A stretch of 64,000 nucleotides of DNA from positions 8,417,501 to 8,481,500 of the forward strand of contig NC_051103.1 of NCBI RefSeq assembly GCF_901709675.1, given 5' to 3'. Numbering within the stretch: the stretch's first letter is position 1; every line of letters begins with the position of its first letter. Positions 52,262 to 63,213 of this stretch are shown here, one piece after another. The position numbers and the translations under genes were made by a program. The notes below the pieces were generated by a model that had not been told where the DNA came from, ran no database searches, and was given only the letters and a program-made list of their open reading frames with translations. This DNA is from Syngnathus acus (Eukaryota; Chordata; Actinopteri; Syngnathiformes; Syngnathidae).

Positions 52262-52949
52262 CTCTGGAAAAGCAACAACAACAATGAGTGTGTGTGGGTG
52301 TGAGTGTGTGTGACAATAACAAACAAGAGGTTGGTCAGGATGCATAGCTGTGACCATACATGTAGTGCATACGGTAGGAAATTATCGAGACTATTTAAAG
52401 CAGCATAAATAATACCTGATCGTATTTTCGAAATTGCTCATGCAACAACAAAGCAGTTCCTAATGAGACAAGCGCAGTTAGCACAGAAGCTATTGTTAGC
52501 CTTAGCCTGGTAGCTTCAAAACAAAACACACATGCTGGTACACATTAAAAGAAAATGTTATAATTCATTTCGAATGGGGGGTAAATAAAGGAGCAATATA
52601 AATCATTATCACCTATCGGCGAAATTTACAGTTCATCGAGAATGATGAAAACGTCAGCTGATCATTTCCTACTGAGAGGACGATGCCTTCAAGTGCTATC
52701 AGAATAATTGTAAATCGTCACAACACTATTCAGTATGTTTGCTATACTTCATTGATCTGCGTACATATATACGTATATATATATCTGTAAGTGTATTATT
52801 GATTTTTTTTTTTTTTTTTTTTTTAACAAACGTAGTAGTAGCATGCCGTGATGCACCGTGCATGTATGTAAATCTAGCCAGGCAGCAATTTCGACAATCG
52901 GGTCAACTTTGACTCTCCTCGGCCACCGTAGATTTATTCCCCAGCCAAG
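52262..52949. promoter_or_regulatory. trim65-mrpl38 head-to-head promoter region
   Basis: Start codons of trim65 (minus) and mrpl38 (plus) are 0.69 kb apart, so 5' untranslated parts and promoters of both lie here. The sequence is AT-rich with a 20-base T run (52805-52824). A GT-rich run flanks the trim65 start. I see no clear TATA box. Confidence 0.4.
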
Positions 52950-55115
52950 ATGGCGCTGCGCTTGACATCTTCTGGTGTGCTAAGGAATTGGTTTGAGTTA
53001 AGGGTCAATAATGCGATGAGTTTTGTCACAACAGGTACAGAAGATACCTTCATTTAACCTTTAATACGGTATTTGTCGATCTGCATTTTGGTGTTTGGGC
53101 TTTTTGGTGTGTCCATGGTGCGTGGGGTCAAATCATACTGACACACACAATGGCTCGTCCTGCCTGTGTAGTAAACACCAGTCACTTGTCCAATCACTCG
53201 CAAAATGTCATCAAAATGCTTAAAGATGAATAGAGGAGGAGATGGAAAACGTTGGACTCCTCCTCCTTAAGTGTGAATAGATGAGGTTTGGTATTAAAAA
53301 CGACTTCATTTAATAGTGCTATGTTTACTTTTCATGATACTGGAGAAGTGTGGCAAGAAAACTTCGCACTACAGTACTGACGATCATATTTGTGTTTGCA
53401 TTCAACAGCGTTCCTCTGTCGACGGCGTCCTCCTTTGGGTCCAATGCCGAATGACGATATTGATGTTCAAAACATAGACACGATAGAGAAATATCGCAGC
53501 TACAATCGCTACTTCAGTCGAGCTGAAGAGGCCAAGAACAAGCCGGTCTGGTGGAAGACCTACCGAGCGTATGTGGAGAAAGAGGATCCCGAACACGGTG
53601 AGAATGAATGTGTACCCAGCCAGCTTTGGCCGTCGTATTTGATGCCCCCACCGTGTGTGTTTGGTCAGGTGCCACGCGGGTGAACATCGGCCTACCTGGT
53701 GATCGACCCTCCAGAAGCATTCAACTGAAGGAGAGGAGGCAGAGGGTGAAGGAGAACAAGAAAAATGTCCAACTGGAGAGGGCGTGTCGTCTACGCACGT
53801 GTAGGTTCAATCGGGATGATTTCCATTGGTGCGAGTGTGGGTGGTTGTTTGAATGGATCATTTGATAGAAAGCGGTCGCTCGAGAAGATGTTTTTTCCTG
53901 AACCTTGCTTGTCATTTGATTGTCTCTTTCTCCCTCAGTCAAGATATCTCTGGATGAAGTGCAGCAAATGTGGGAGAAGAGCAGTGGTCCCTTTCATATA
54001 AGGAGACTGGCTGACCACTATGGGGTCTTCAGGGATCTTTTCCCCATGGCATATTTTCTGCCTCGTATCCCTCTGCGCATCGGTTATGGCCAACAAATGA
54101 GTGGTCAAGTGCATTATGGGAATCAACTAACACCCGCACAAGTATAACGAGTGGAGCGATGCTGAGTTCTTGCGACTCTTTCTTTAATGTGTGCTTTACT
54201 TTGTTCATCAGACAGCATCTGCTCCTGTGGTCAGCTTCAATGCGGATGAAGGCTCCCTTTGGACCCTCCTGCTCACCTCCCCTGGTCAGGCGGCCCCTTT
54301 CGAAACGGCTACTGCTAATACGGGGATCGATTATTGTCAAAGATGACATCTTTTTGTGGATTTCAGATGAACACCTTCTGAATAATGAAGCGGAATACCT
54401 GCACTGGCTTGTGTAAGTCATTTCATATGTCGATTCGATTTCACCAGTTGCATGTAAGCGTACCTCAGCCAATCACGGTAAATGACATGTGACTTCAGCG
54501 GGAACATACCAGGTGGAGCGGTAGAGGCTGGAGAAGAACTATGTGACTATCTACCTCCTTTTCCCGCAAGAGGAACGGGCTTCCACCGCTACATTTACGT
54601 TCTTTTCCAGCAGGAGGGGCCCATTCCCTTCCAGGAAGATTTGAAGCCGTCGCCATGGTGATCAACTTGCGCACACACACAGCCGTTGCCTTGCATGGCC
54701 TGGCCAGACAATGACATCCCAGAATTGTAAACAATCGTTGCTGCTGCTTCTTCTTTTTCTCCTAGTCATTCACTTGCAGACCGTACGTTCAAAACAGTGG
54801 ATTTCTACAGAAAGCACCAGGACAGCATGACACCAGCGGGTCTGGCGTTTTTTCAGTGCCAATGGGATGAATCGGTCACCAGCACCTTTCACGACACCCT
54901 CAGTGAGCAACACTCGACCGTAGCGTGCAAATCAAGTCAAGTTGCATCATGTCATATTTGTGATCTCTTCACCTTTAGACATGAGAGAGCCAGTGTTTGA
55001 ATTCATTCGTCCTCCGGTGTACCATCCCCCACAAGTGAAATACCCCCACGGACAACCACTACGTTACCTGGACAGATACAGAAATGGAAAGGAGCAAAGC
55101 CATGGCATATACTGA
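52950..55115 (+). CDS. mrpl38: Mitochondrial ribosomal protein L38
   Basis: Component of the large mitochondrial ribosomal subunit (mL38) with a PEBP-like fold. ATG at 52950 opens a basic, arginine-containing leader ([19 protein letters not shown]) fit for mitochondrial import. Exons begin at 52950, 53409 and 53669 and continue with proper borders to TGA at 55113-55115. Hallmarks in order are [154 protein letters not shown] and [19 protein letters not shown]. The match to vertebrate MRPL38 is full length. Polyadenylation signals AATAAA lie near 55358 and 55372. Confidence 0.97.
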
Positions 55116-55808
55116 CGAGCAGAAATGACAAATGTACCTGACCGACAAATAAGAAAGGAAAGAAAATGTTCCTGTTCAAAGGCTTGGAAATGTTTCACCA
55201 CCTATGAGTTTTGTTTGAGGAATATGATATTAAAAATGATTGGTATTATACCAATATGCCTCTCTGTGGTACAACTACCAATTTTGTCGCGTACATTTTG
55301 TTTTAGTGTTTTATTTGTACCTTTTTGGTTTTTGCCCATGGTTTTTTGGGGTTTAAAAATAAAGTATAAAGCAATAAACCGCACTTGAATTGTGATCCCT
55401 CAGTCTGCACAACTCACAACTCTGCTTTCCAAAGAAGCTTGGATGGGAGAGCAAAGGTTTGTTGACATGGATGACAGACGAATAGATAGATGGATAAATA
55501 GATCATTTATTTGAATATTATTTTAGGATTCATACAGCTAGAAGAAATATCACCAAAATAAGGTATATGGTTTTCAAATTGCTGGAGTACAAGTAAACAG
55601 AAAGAGTACCTGAAAAATGTCAAAAACACCACAAATATTTCAATATGATATATATTCCGTTTTCTTCCCTTTTTAATGAAATGCAGAATCCAAGGTGTGT
55701 CATTGAATTTAATTCAAGGTCTTCTAATCTAAGCAATATATGAAATGAATATACGAATAACAAAACCTTGAAAATGCTCATGAGATTTTTTTTTTGTGTA
55801 GGCTGCGA
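55116..55808. other. Intergenic region before the first repeat-protein gene
   Basis: mrpl38 3' UTR to about 55385, then AT-rich sequence without coding signal up to the TATA-type promoter of the next gene. Confidence 0.5.
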
Positions 55809-55868
55809 CAGGTGATACTGCTTGGAGCCAATTTGAACACCTGCGAACACTTGTCACCTGCTATAAAG
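55809..55868 (+). promoter_or_regulatory. TATA promoter with E-boxes, first repeat-protein gene
   Basis: TATAAA at 55863-55868 is 43 bases before the ATG. Three E-boxes precede it: CAGGTG 55809-55814, CACCTG 55838-55843 and CACCTG 55855-55860, the last only two bases from the TATA box. The paralogue at 59.6 kb has the same E-box/TATA pairing. Confidence 0.6.
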
Positions 55869-55910
55869 CAAGCTCATGTGGATGGTCACCATTCAAGCGT
55901 TCCTGAAGCG

Positions 55911-57802
55911 ATGGCTCATCTTTGGCTCCTTGTGGTTCTGGCACATGCCCTCCTAACAGACATAGGTGAGTAACACGTTGCTTTTTTATTTTCTTTCCTA
56001 TTGTTTGACATTTTGTATGCTGGAAATAATTTGTGTCTGCAGGCCTTTGTTTTCCACCTGGAGCAGCCGAATCGGATGCACAGCTTGAAAATGGTGTATC
56101 TTCAGATGATGTTTCGCTTCAGAGGGTGTATAAACTCCTCAAGTCTCTGGAGTTTCCATTGGTGCAAGAAGGTAAGTAGGGTTGCTTCACTTCTCTATTC
56201 CAGGCTTTCTTTGACTCAAGGCGCATTTTAAGCTGAGAGAGATCTTGCTGCAAAGTTACTATAGAATAAGTAGTTTTAGAAAATATGAGCCTGGTTTGCT
56301 TCAAGTTCATTTTAGTGACAATTATCTTGTGATTAAAGGATCAATAATGTAGAATGCTTAAACTAAAACAAATCATTTATCCTGGCATTTGAAAAGAGGA
56401 GAGGTGACCTCTCGCATAACATTTTATTTTACTTATAAAATCTGAACCTGCTAAGTTAACAAATGTATAGTTTTTCTACGGTAGGTGTGGTTGCATAAAG
56501 GCACACCATGGTGGTGTGCTGCTTAAACACCCTTTATTTTTCAATGTTAAGATTGAATGAATGAATGTTTGTTTGTTTGTTTTTTTTTTTTTAGACCTAC
56601 TTGAAACTGAAGAAGTGGAAGTCGAACTTGATTCTTCGCTTGGGCAGAGTGACTTGGGCCACATGACCAAGGGCCACATGGAGGATGCCGCCAGCTACAA
56701 CATGACCGAGGGCCACCAGAATGATGCCTCCAGCTACAACATGACCAAGGGCCACCAGAATGATGCCTCCAGCTACAACATGACCAAGGGCCACCAGAAT
56801 GATGCCTCCAGCTACAACATGACCAAGGGCCACCAGGATGACGCCAGCTACAACATGACCGAGGACGCCAGCTACAACATGACCAAGGGCCACATGGAAG
56901 ATGCCGCCAGCTACAACATGACCAGGGGCCACATGGAGGATGCCAGCTACAACATGACCGAGGGCCACATGGAAGATGCTGCCAGCTACAACATGACCGA
57001 GGGCCACCAGGAGGACGCCAGCTACAACATGACCAAGGGCCACATGGACGATGCCGCCAGCTACAACATGACTGAAGACGCCAGCTACAACATGACCGAG
57101 AGCCACCAGAATGATGCCTCCAGCTATAACATGACCGAGGGCCACCAGAATGATGCCTCCAGCTATAACATGACCGAGGGCCACCTGGAAGATGCTGCCA
57201 GCAGCAACATGACCAAGGGCCACATGGAAGATGCTGCCATCTACAACATGACCGAGGGCCGCCAGGAAGATGCTGCCATCTACAACATGACCGAGGGCCG
57301 CCAGGAAGATGCTGCCATCTACAACATGACCGAGGGCCGCCAGAATGATGCCTCCAGCTATAACATGACCGAGGGCCGCCAGAATGATGCCTCCAGCTAT
57401 AACATGACCGAGGGCCGCCAGAATGATGCCTCCAGCTATAACATGACCGAGGGCCGCCAGAATGATGCCTCCAGCTATAACATGACCGAGGGCCACATGG
57501 AAGATGCTGCCATCTACAACATGACCGAGGGCCGCCAGGAAGACGCCAGCTACAACATGACCGAAGACGCCAGCTACAACATGACCGAAGACGCCAGCGA
57601 CAACATGACCAAGGGCTACATGGAAGACTCCTCCAGCTACAACATGACCAAGGGCCACCAGCCTAAATACATGAGTAGCAACCAACAAAATGATTCAAGT
57701 CTCAGTTTGAGCAGTGACTACCAGTTGGAAGAAATGTTGGCTTTCCAGAATGACCAAATGACCCTTGATGCGACAGATCGTTTTGTAGATGTTAATGTTT
57801 AG
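55911..57802 (+). CDS. Secreted N-glycosylation-sequon repeat protein 1 (hyosophorin-like?), 463 aa
   Basis: Three exons, 55911-55965, 56043-56171 and 56595-57802, all joined in phase 1, total 1392 bases and give 463 residues plus stop. Exon 1 is a signal peptide (MAHLWLLVVLAHALLTDIG). Exon 2 encodes a short leader starting GLCFPPGAAESD with one cysteine and a helix-like VYKLLKSLEF. Exon 3 starts with an acidic stretch (DLLETEEVEVELDSSLGQSD), then about 28 units of NMTEGHQNDASSY type. There are also short 8-residue forms (NMTEDASY) and units with GRQ in place of GHQ. The C-terminal 45 residues are non-repetitive. About 27 units hold an N-M-T sequon, so the secreted product should be densely N-glycosylated. 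The repeat has no cysteine and is rich in Asp, Glu, Ser, His and Met. I do not recognise it as a named gene; the design resembles fish cortical-alveolus glycopolyproteins. Confidence 0.85.
56657..57660 (+). repeat. 36/39-base coding tandem repeat, array 1
   Basis: About 28 units, mostly 39 or 36 bases with three short 24-base units, encoding NMT(E/K)GH(Q/M)(E/N)DA(S/A)SY variants. A run of near-identical GGCCGCCAGAATGATGCC units (57340-57480) points to recent local expansion. Unit length is always a multiple of three, so the frame is kept. Confidence 0.97.
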
Positions 57803-57874
57803 TGTTTTGTAGTAATCTCCATGATTGAAAGCATGGAAGAGCTCAAATGTTCATGTACCAGTGTTTGTCCTCAT

Positions 57875-57880
57875 AATAAA
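57875..57880 (+). terminator. Polyadenylation signal of repeat-protein gene 1
   Basis: AATAAA 73 bases after the TAG stop, followed by a TG/T-rich stretch typical of a cleavage site. Confidence 0.75.
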
Positions 57881-57949
57881 TCCTCACCATGCTAGTTGTT
57901 GTTTAATTTTTGTTTCAAGACAAAGTGCTATACAGTCAGAATAGAGCGC

Positions 57950-58735
57950 AAAAGTACAGGACGCGACGCAGCAGAGGGGCGAGAGAGTTCAGGGTCCTAA
58001 CAGCCTGGAGTACGAAGCGGTTGGTGAGTCTGGCGGTGCGGGAGCGAGCGCAGGCTCCTGTACCGCTCTCTTCCCAGAGGGCAGAAGATCAAACAAAGAG
58101 TGAGCGGGGTGACTCATCACTCACAATCGCGGTCGTGAGACGGGAGGTGTAAATGTCCTTCAGGGAGGGGAGTGAAGCCCCAATCATCTTAGCAGCCGTG
58201 TTCACTATGCGCTGCAGGGCCTTCATGTTGTATTCAGTGCAGATCCAACTGGAGAGGACGCTCTCAATGGTGCCACGGTAGAATGTAGCCATGACGGCCG
58301 GAGGAGCACTTGCTCGCCTGAGTTTCCGCAGGAAGTACAGGCGGCGCTGAGCTTTCTTTGCCAGTGATGCGGTGTTGGCGGACCAGGAGAGGTGAGGTCC
58401 TCACTGATGTGCACCCCCAGGAATCTGGTGCTGCTCACTCTCTCCACCACAGCACCGTCGATGGTCAGCGGCAGGTGTTGGGTGTGACCCTTCCGGAAGT
58501 CAACAATTTCCTTGGTCTTGTTGACGTTCAGCAGGAGGTTGTTGTCCCTGCACCACGCGGTCAGAAGGTCAACCTCCAGCCTGTATTGAGTCTCGTCTCC
58601 CTTGGTGATGAGACCCACCAGAGTCGTGTCGTCAGCAAACTTCACTATGCGGTTGCCGCTGCAGGTGGCAGTGCAGTCATGCGTCAGCAGGGTGAAGAGC
58701 AGCGGACTGAGCACGCAGCCTTGGGGGATCATCTT
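57950..58735 (-). mobile_element. 5'-truncated non-LTR retrotransposon (CR1/L2/Rex-like) RT fragment
   Basis: Minus-strand reverse-transcriptase remnant. GCVLSPLLFTLLTHDC and the catalytic FADD motif in IVKFADDTTLVGLI are followed by CRDNNLLLNVNKTKEIVDFR, ISTRFLGVHISEDL-like sequence, FYRGTIESVL and a C-terminal LPSGRRY-like segment. At least one frameshift separates the FADD part (58732-58300) from the C-terminal part (58292-57960), so it is dead. Only the end of the reverse-transcriptase ORF remains. It lies between the two repeat-protein genes. Confidence 0.85.
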
Positions 58736-59603
58736 TTTGCACCGAAGATGGGATACATGTTTAACATTTGTACGTTAAGACATGATGCCAGTCCCCTTGT
58801 GAGCAAATTGGGCTGCTCTTAATAAAATGAATTTCACACCCCAGCCTGTAGAAAATATATATCATAAACCTCGGCAAGTAGATGAATGGATCTCTGCATC
58901 TGTTCATTTTGGATTTTTTTCTCCCCCCTGTAGAGCAGGGGAGCTTGATATTATGATGGCCCTTTATTGAGCAATGTCCAACTGGACAGACAGAGGCTTC
59001 CGTTTGCCGGTCCCCCGAAGAGGATGCAAGGACCTCGCCCGCCGCTGTCCCAGCAGCCAACAACCACTTGGGGATTTAGGAGGGAGGCCTGACTCGCAGG
59101 CCAGGCAGGCCCACCTGACATCTGTGCTCGGCCCATAAGATTTATTTTATGCTCAACATCAATGTGTTGGAAAATAAAAACAATTCACACCTATGGACTC
59201 TTTTGTCTTTAAATAAAAATATCAAATAAATCAATCATGCATGATTTAGGAATGTGGGAGGAAGATGGAATTCCTGGAGAAAAAAACAGTAGCAAAAGTA
59301 CTCTGAGGGAAGGAGCAGTGTTAAAATACTTTCATCGAAAAGTAAAAGTAATCATTGAATTGTGAGGATTTTAAAACTGGCAGAAAATGAGATATTGTGC
59401 GGTCATCAGAAATATTCTCAAATCCAATCATGTTTAAACTTCATTGCTTTTGAAAGTTTTAACCAGAAGAAACTCAATGAAGACTTCTTCTGATTGCGTT
59501 CTACGGTGGTTGGCAAGCAACTTCTGGGAGCATTAGCGCCACCCACCAGTAAGGAGTGTGAACCTGCTAACCTATCTGTGCCACAATTAGAGGCGATTGG
59601 CAC
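58736..59603. other. Spacer between LINE fragment and second repeat-protein gene
   Basis: AT-rich except for a GC-rich patch at 58960-59130 with a weak open frame on the minus strand that I cannot assign. No supported gene. Confidence 0.4.
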
Positions 59604-59634
59604 CAGATGTGGGCACTTGCCAACTGCTATAAAA
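59604..59634 (+). promoter_or_regulatory. TATA promoter with E-boxes, second repeat-protein gene
   Basis: TATAAAA at 59628-59634, 45 bases before the ATG. CAACTG at 59621-59626 is one base upstream and CAGATG is at 59604-59609. The spacing mirrors the promoter of the first repeat-protein gene. Confidence 0.6.
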
Positions 59635-59679
59635 GCTGGAGCGCTCCAATGTCTTCACAACTGCTCACTGGAAGGAGAC

Positions 59680-62600
59680 ATGGCTGCTGGGCTGCTCTTG
59701 GTTGTGTTGGTGCAAGCTGCCTTGATCAACACAGGTCTGTTCAACACATGTTGAGATTGAAAAGTCTTTTGTTGGAGTCATTTGAATGCTGAATGCTGAA
59801 TGCTGAATGCTGAATGCTGAATGCTGAATGCTGAATGCTGAATGCTGAATGCTGAGTTTGATTGCAGGGCTTTGTGTTCCTGCTGGCCTGAAACAAGATG
59901 AATCCAATTCTGGCCTTGAAGAATTTCAACGAGGTGAGCATTTTAACCATGACTTGTATGGTTGTGATAAGGAGTGTTTTATTTTTCAACAGATGAATCT
60001 CTTGGAGAGCTTAAAGAGGTGTTTGAACTGCTTCATTTTTTGGATTCTATGTCAAGGCAACAAGCTAAAGATGGTAAGAAAGTTGGTGGAACAAGAGATT
60101 TGTAGTTGCATTTCTCTGGATGGATTTAAAATGGAAACTATGCTTTGCAATGTATGTACAGCTTTAATTCACTGCATCTTATGCGTTAACAATATTTATC
60201 ATTTTCAACAGGCCAACAGGCAACTGACCAAATGAAAATGGGTGACATAGAAAGCAACCGCCAGCAGCTGAAAAATGTTAACTACAACCAAAAGAACTCC
60301 AACATGACCATGGGCCACCAGAATGACTCCAGCTACAATATGACCAAGGGCCACCAAGAGGATGACTCTGGCCACAACATGACCATGGGCCACCAGAATG
60401 ACTCCAGCTACAATATGACCAAGGGCCACCAAGCGGATGACTCTGGCCACAACATGACCAATGGCCACCAGGAGGATGCCAGCTACAACATGACCAATGG
60501 CCACCAGGAGGATGCCAGCTACAACATGACCAATGGCCACCAGGAGGACGCCAGCTACAACATGACCAAGGGCCACCACGAGGATGCCAGCTACAACATG
60601 ACCAATGGCCACATGGAAGATTCCTCCAGCTACAACATGACCAATGGCCACATGGAAGATGCCGCCCGCTACAACATGACCGAGGGCCACCAGGAAGATG
60701 CCGCCAGCTACAACATGACCGAGGGCCACCAGGAAGATGCCTCCAGCTACAGCATGACCGAGGGCCACCAGGAAGATGCCTCCAGCTACAGCATGACCGA
60801 GGGCCACCAGGAAGATGCCTCCAGCTACAGCATGACCGAGGGCCACCAGGAAGATGCCTCCAGCTACAACATGACCGAGGGCCACCAGGAAGATGCCTCC
60901 AGCTACAACATGACCGAGGGCCACCAGGAAGATGCCTCCAGCTACAACATGACCGAGGGCCACCAGGAAGATGCCTCCAGCTACAACATGACCGAGGGCC
61001 ACCAGGAAGATGCCTCCAGCTACAACATGACCGAGGGCCACCAGGAAGACGCCTCCAGCTACAACATGACCGAGGGCCACCAGGAAGACGCCAGCTACAG
61101 CATGACCGAGGGCCACATGGAGGACGCTGCCAGCTACAACATGACCAAGGGCCACCAGAATGATGCCTCCAGCTACAACATGACCAAGGGCCACCAGGAG
61201 GACGCCAGCTACAACATGACCGAGGGCCACATGGAGGACGCTGCCAGCTACAACATGACCAAGGGCCACATGGAGGACGCTGCCAGCTACAACATGACCA
61301 AGGGCAGCCAAGAGGATGCTAGCTACATGACCAAGGGTCACCTGGATGACTCTGCCAGCTACAACATGACCAAGGGCCACCAGGAGGACGCCAGCTACAA
61401 CATGACAAAGGGCCACCAGGACGACGCCAGCTACAACATGACCAAGGGCCACCAGGAAGACTCCTCCAGCTACAACATGACCAAGGGGCACCAGGAAGAC
61501 TCCTCCAGCTACAACATGACCAAGGGGCACATGGAAGATGCCGCCAGCTACAACATGACCAAGGGCCACCAGGAGGACGCCAGCTACAACGTGACCGAGG
61601 GCCACCAGAATGATGCCTCCAGCTACAACATGACCAAGGGCCACCAGAATGATGCCTCCAGCTACAACATGACCAAGGGCCACCAGGAGGACGCCAGCTA
61701 CAACATGACAAAGGGCCACCAGGACGACGCCAGCTACAACATGACCAAGGGCCACATGGAAGATGCCGCCAGCTACAACATGACCAAGGGCCACCAGGAA
61801 GACTCCTCCAGCTACAACATGACCAAGGGCCACCAGGAGGACGCCAGCTACAACGTGACCGAGGGCCACCAGAATGATGCCTCCAGCTACAACATGACCA
61901 AGGGCCACCAGAATGATGCCGCCAGCTACAACATGACCAAGCGCCACCAGAATGATGCCGCCAGCTACAACATGACCAAGCGCCACCAGAATGATGCCTC
62001 CAGCTACAACATGACCAAGCGCCACCAGGAGGACGCCAGCTACAACATGACCGAGGGCCACATGGAGGACGCTGCCAGCTACAACATGACCAAGGGCAGC
62101 CAGGAGGATGCTAGCTACATAACCAAGGGTCACCTGGATGACTCTGTCAGCTACAACATGACCAAGGGCCACCTGGATGATGCCTCCAGCTACAACATGA
62201 CCGAGGGCCACCAGAATGATGCCTCCAGCTACAACATGACCAAGCGCCACCAGAATGATGCCTCCAGCTACAACATGACCGAGGGCCACATGGATGACTC
62301 TGCCAGCTACAACATGACCAAGGGCCACCAGGAGGACGCCAGCTACAACATGACCGAGGGCCACATGGAGGACGCTGCCAGCTACAACATGACCAAGGGC
62401 AGCCAAGAGGATGCTAGCTACATGACCAAGGGTCACCTGGATGACTCTGTCAGCTACAACATGACCGAGGGCCACATGGAAGACGCCGCCAGCTACAACA
62501 TGACCGAGGGCCACCAGAATGATGCCTCCAGCTACAACATGACCAAGCGCCACCAGGAGGACGCCAGCTACAACATGACCAAGGGCCACCAGGAAGACTC

Positions 62601-63213
62601 CTCCAGCTACAACATGACCGAGGACGCCAGCTACAACATAACCAAGGGCCACATGGAAGATGCCGCCAGCTACAACATGACCGAGGGCCACATGGAAGAT
62701 GCCTCCAGCTACAACATGACCGAGGGCCACCAGGAAGACGCCAGCTACAGCATGACCGAGGGCCACCAGAAGGATGCCTCCAGCTACAACATGACCGAGG
62801 GCCACCAGAATGATGCCTCCAGCTACAACATGACCGAGGGCCACCAGAATGATCCCTCCAGCTACAACATGACCAAGCGCCACCAGGAGGACGCCAGCTA
62901 CAACATGACCGAGGGCCACCAGAATGATGCCTCCAGCTACAACATGACCGAGGGCCACATGGAAGATGCCGCCAGCTACAACATGACCGAGGGCCACGTG
63001 GAAGATGCCAGCTACACCATCACCGAGGGCCACCAGGAGGACGCCAGCTACAATATGACTGAGGGGCTCCAGAGCGACATGGCTCTTGACTACATGAACC
63101 ATGATGACATGGGCTACGAAAATGACTTGCGTTACATGAGCCATGATGACACAAGTGCCCTGAGCCTGGACTACATGAGCCACAGCCTCCAAGACATGAG
63201 TCGCGTTGTCTAG
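59680..63213 (+). CDS. Secreted N-glycosylation-sequon repeat protein 2 (hyosophorin-like?), 1067 aa
   Basis: Four exons, 59680-59734, 59868-59933, 59993-60073 and 60212-63213, total 3204 bases (1067 residues plus stop); every intron is phase 1. Exon 1 is again exactly 55 bases and encodes MAAGLLLVVLVQAALINTG, a signal peptide. Exon 2 starts GLCVPAGLKQDESNSG, matching the paralogue's GLC(F/V)P. Exon 3 is a short helix (LGELKEVFELLHFLDSMSRQ). Exon 4 has a linker with NRQQLKNVNYNQKNS and then about 75 units of NMTEGHQEDASSY type. Roughly 65 carry an N-X-T sequon; the rest have SMT, TIT or a deleted Asn. Six units read NMTKRH, a dibasic site. The non-repetitive end is Met/Asp-rich (LDYMNHDDMGYENDL) and finishes SRVV. 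Secreted, very heavily N-glycosylated, without cysteine in the array. Family not recognised. Confidence 0.87.
59784..59854 (+). repeat. GAATGCT heptamer array in intron 1
   Basis: About ten GAATGCT units just before the acceptor of exon 2 of the second repeat-protein gene. One more gaatgctga is at about 63602-63610 downstream of the gene. Confidence 0.95.
60298..63065 (+). repeat. 36/39-base coding tandem repeat, array 2
   Basis: About 75 units encoding 12-13 residues. Units 60847-61072 are almost identical 39-mers. Other parts show higher-order structure: a block around AAGAGGATGCTAGCTAC occurs at about 61310, 62101 and 62404 with the same flanking units. The first few units (60298-60460) are the most diverged (GHQNDSSY, DDSGH). 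GC content is well above the AT-rich flanks. Confidence 0.97.

Noticed and set aside
56597-57688. Open frame of 363 codons on the minus strand opposite repeat-protein gene 1
   Set aside because: Same antisense effect of the tandem repeat as above.
61319-61711. Minus-strand frame with CSWRPPGGPWSCC repeats
   Set aside because: Shadow frame of the glyco-repeat array; periodic composition only.
55911-63213. Repeat genes read as antifreeze glycoprotein or mucin
   Set aside because: Antifreeze glycoproteins use Ala-Ala-Thr units and mucins Pro/Thr/Ser-rich O-glycan units. Here the constant feature is an N-X-T sequon with His and acidic residues, so N-glycosylated polyprotein is a better fit.
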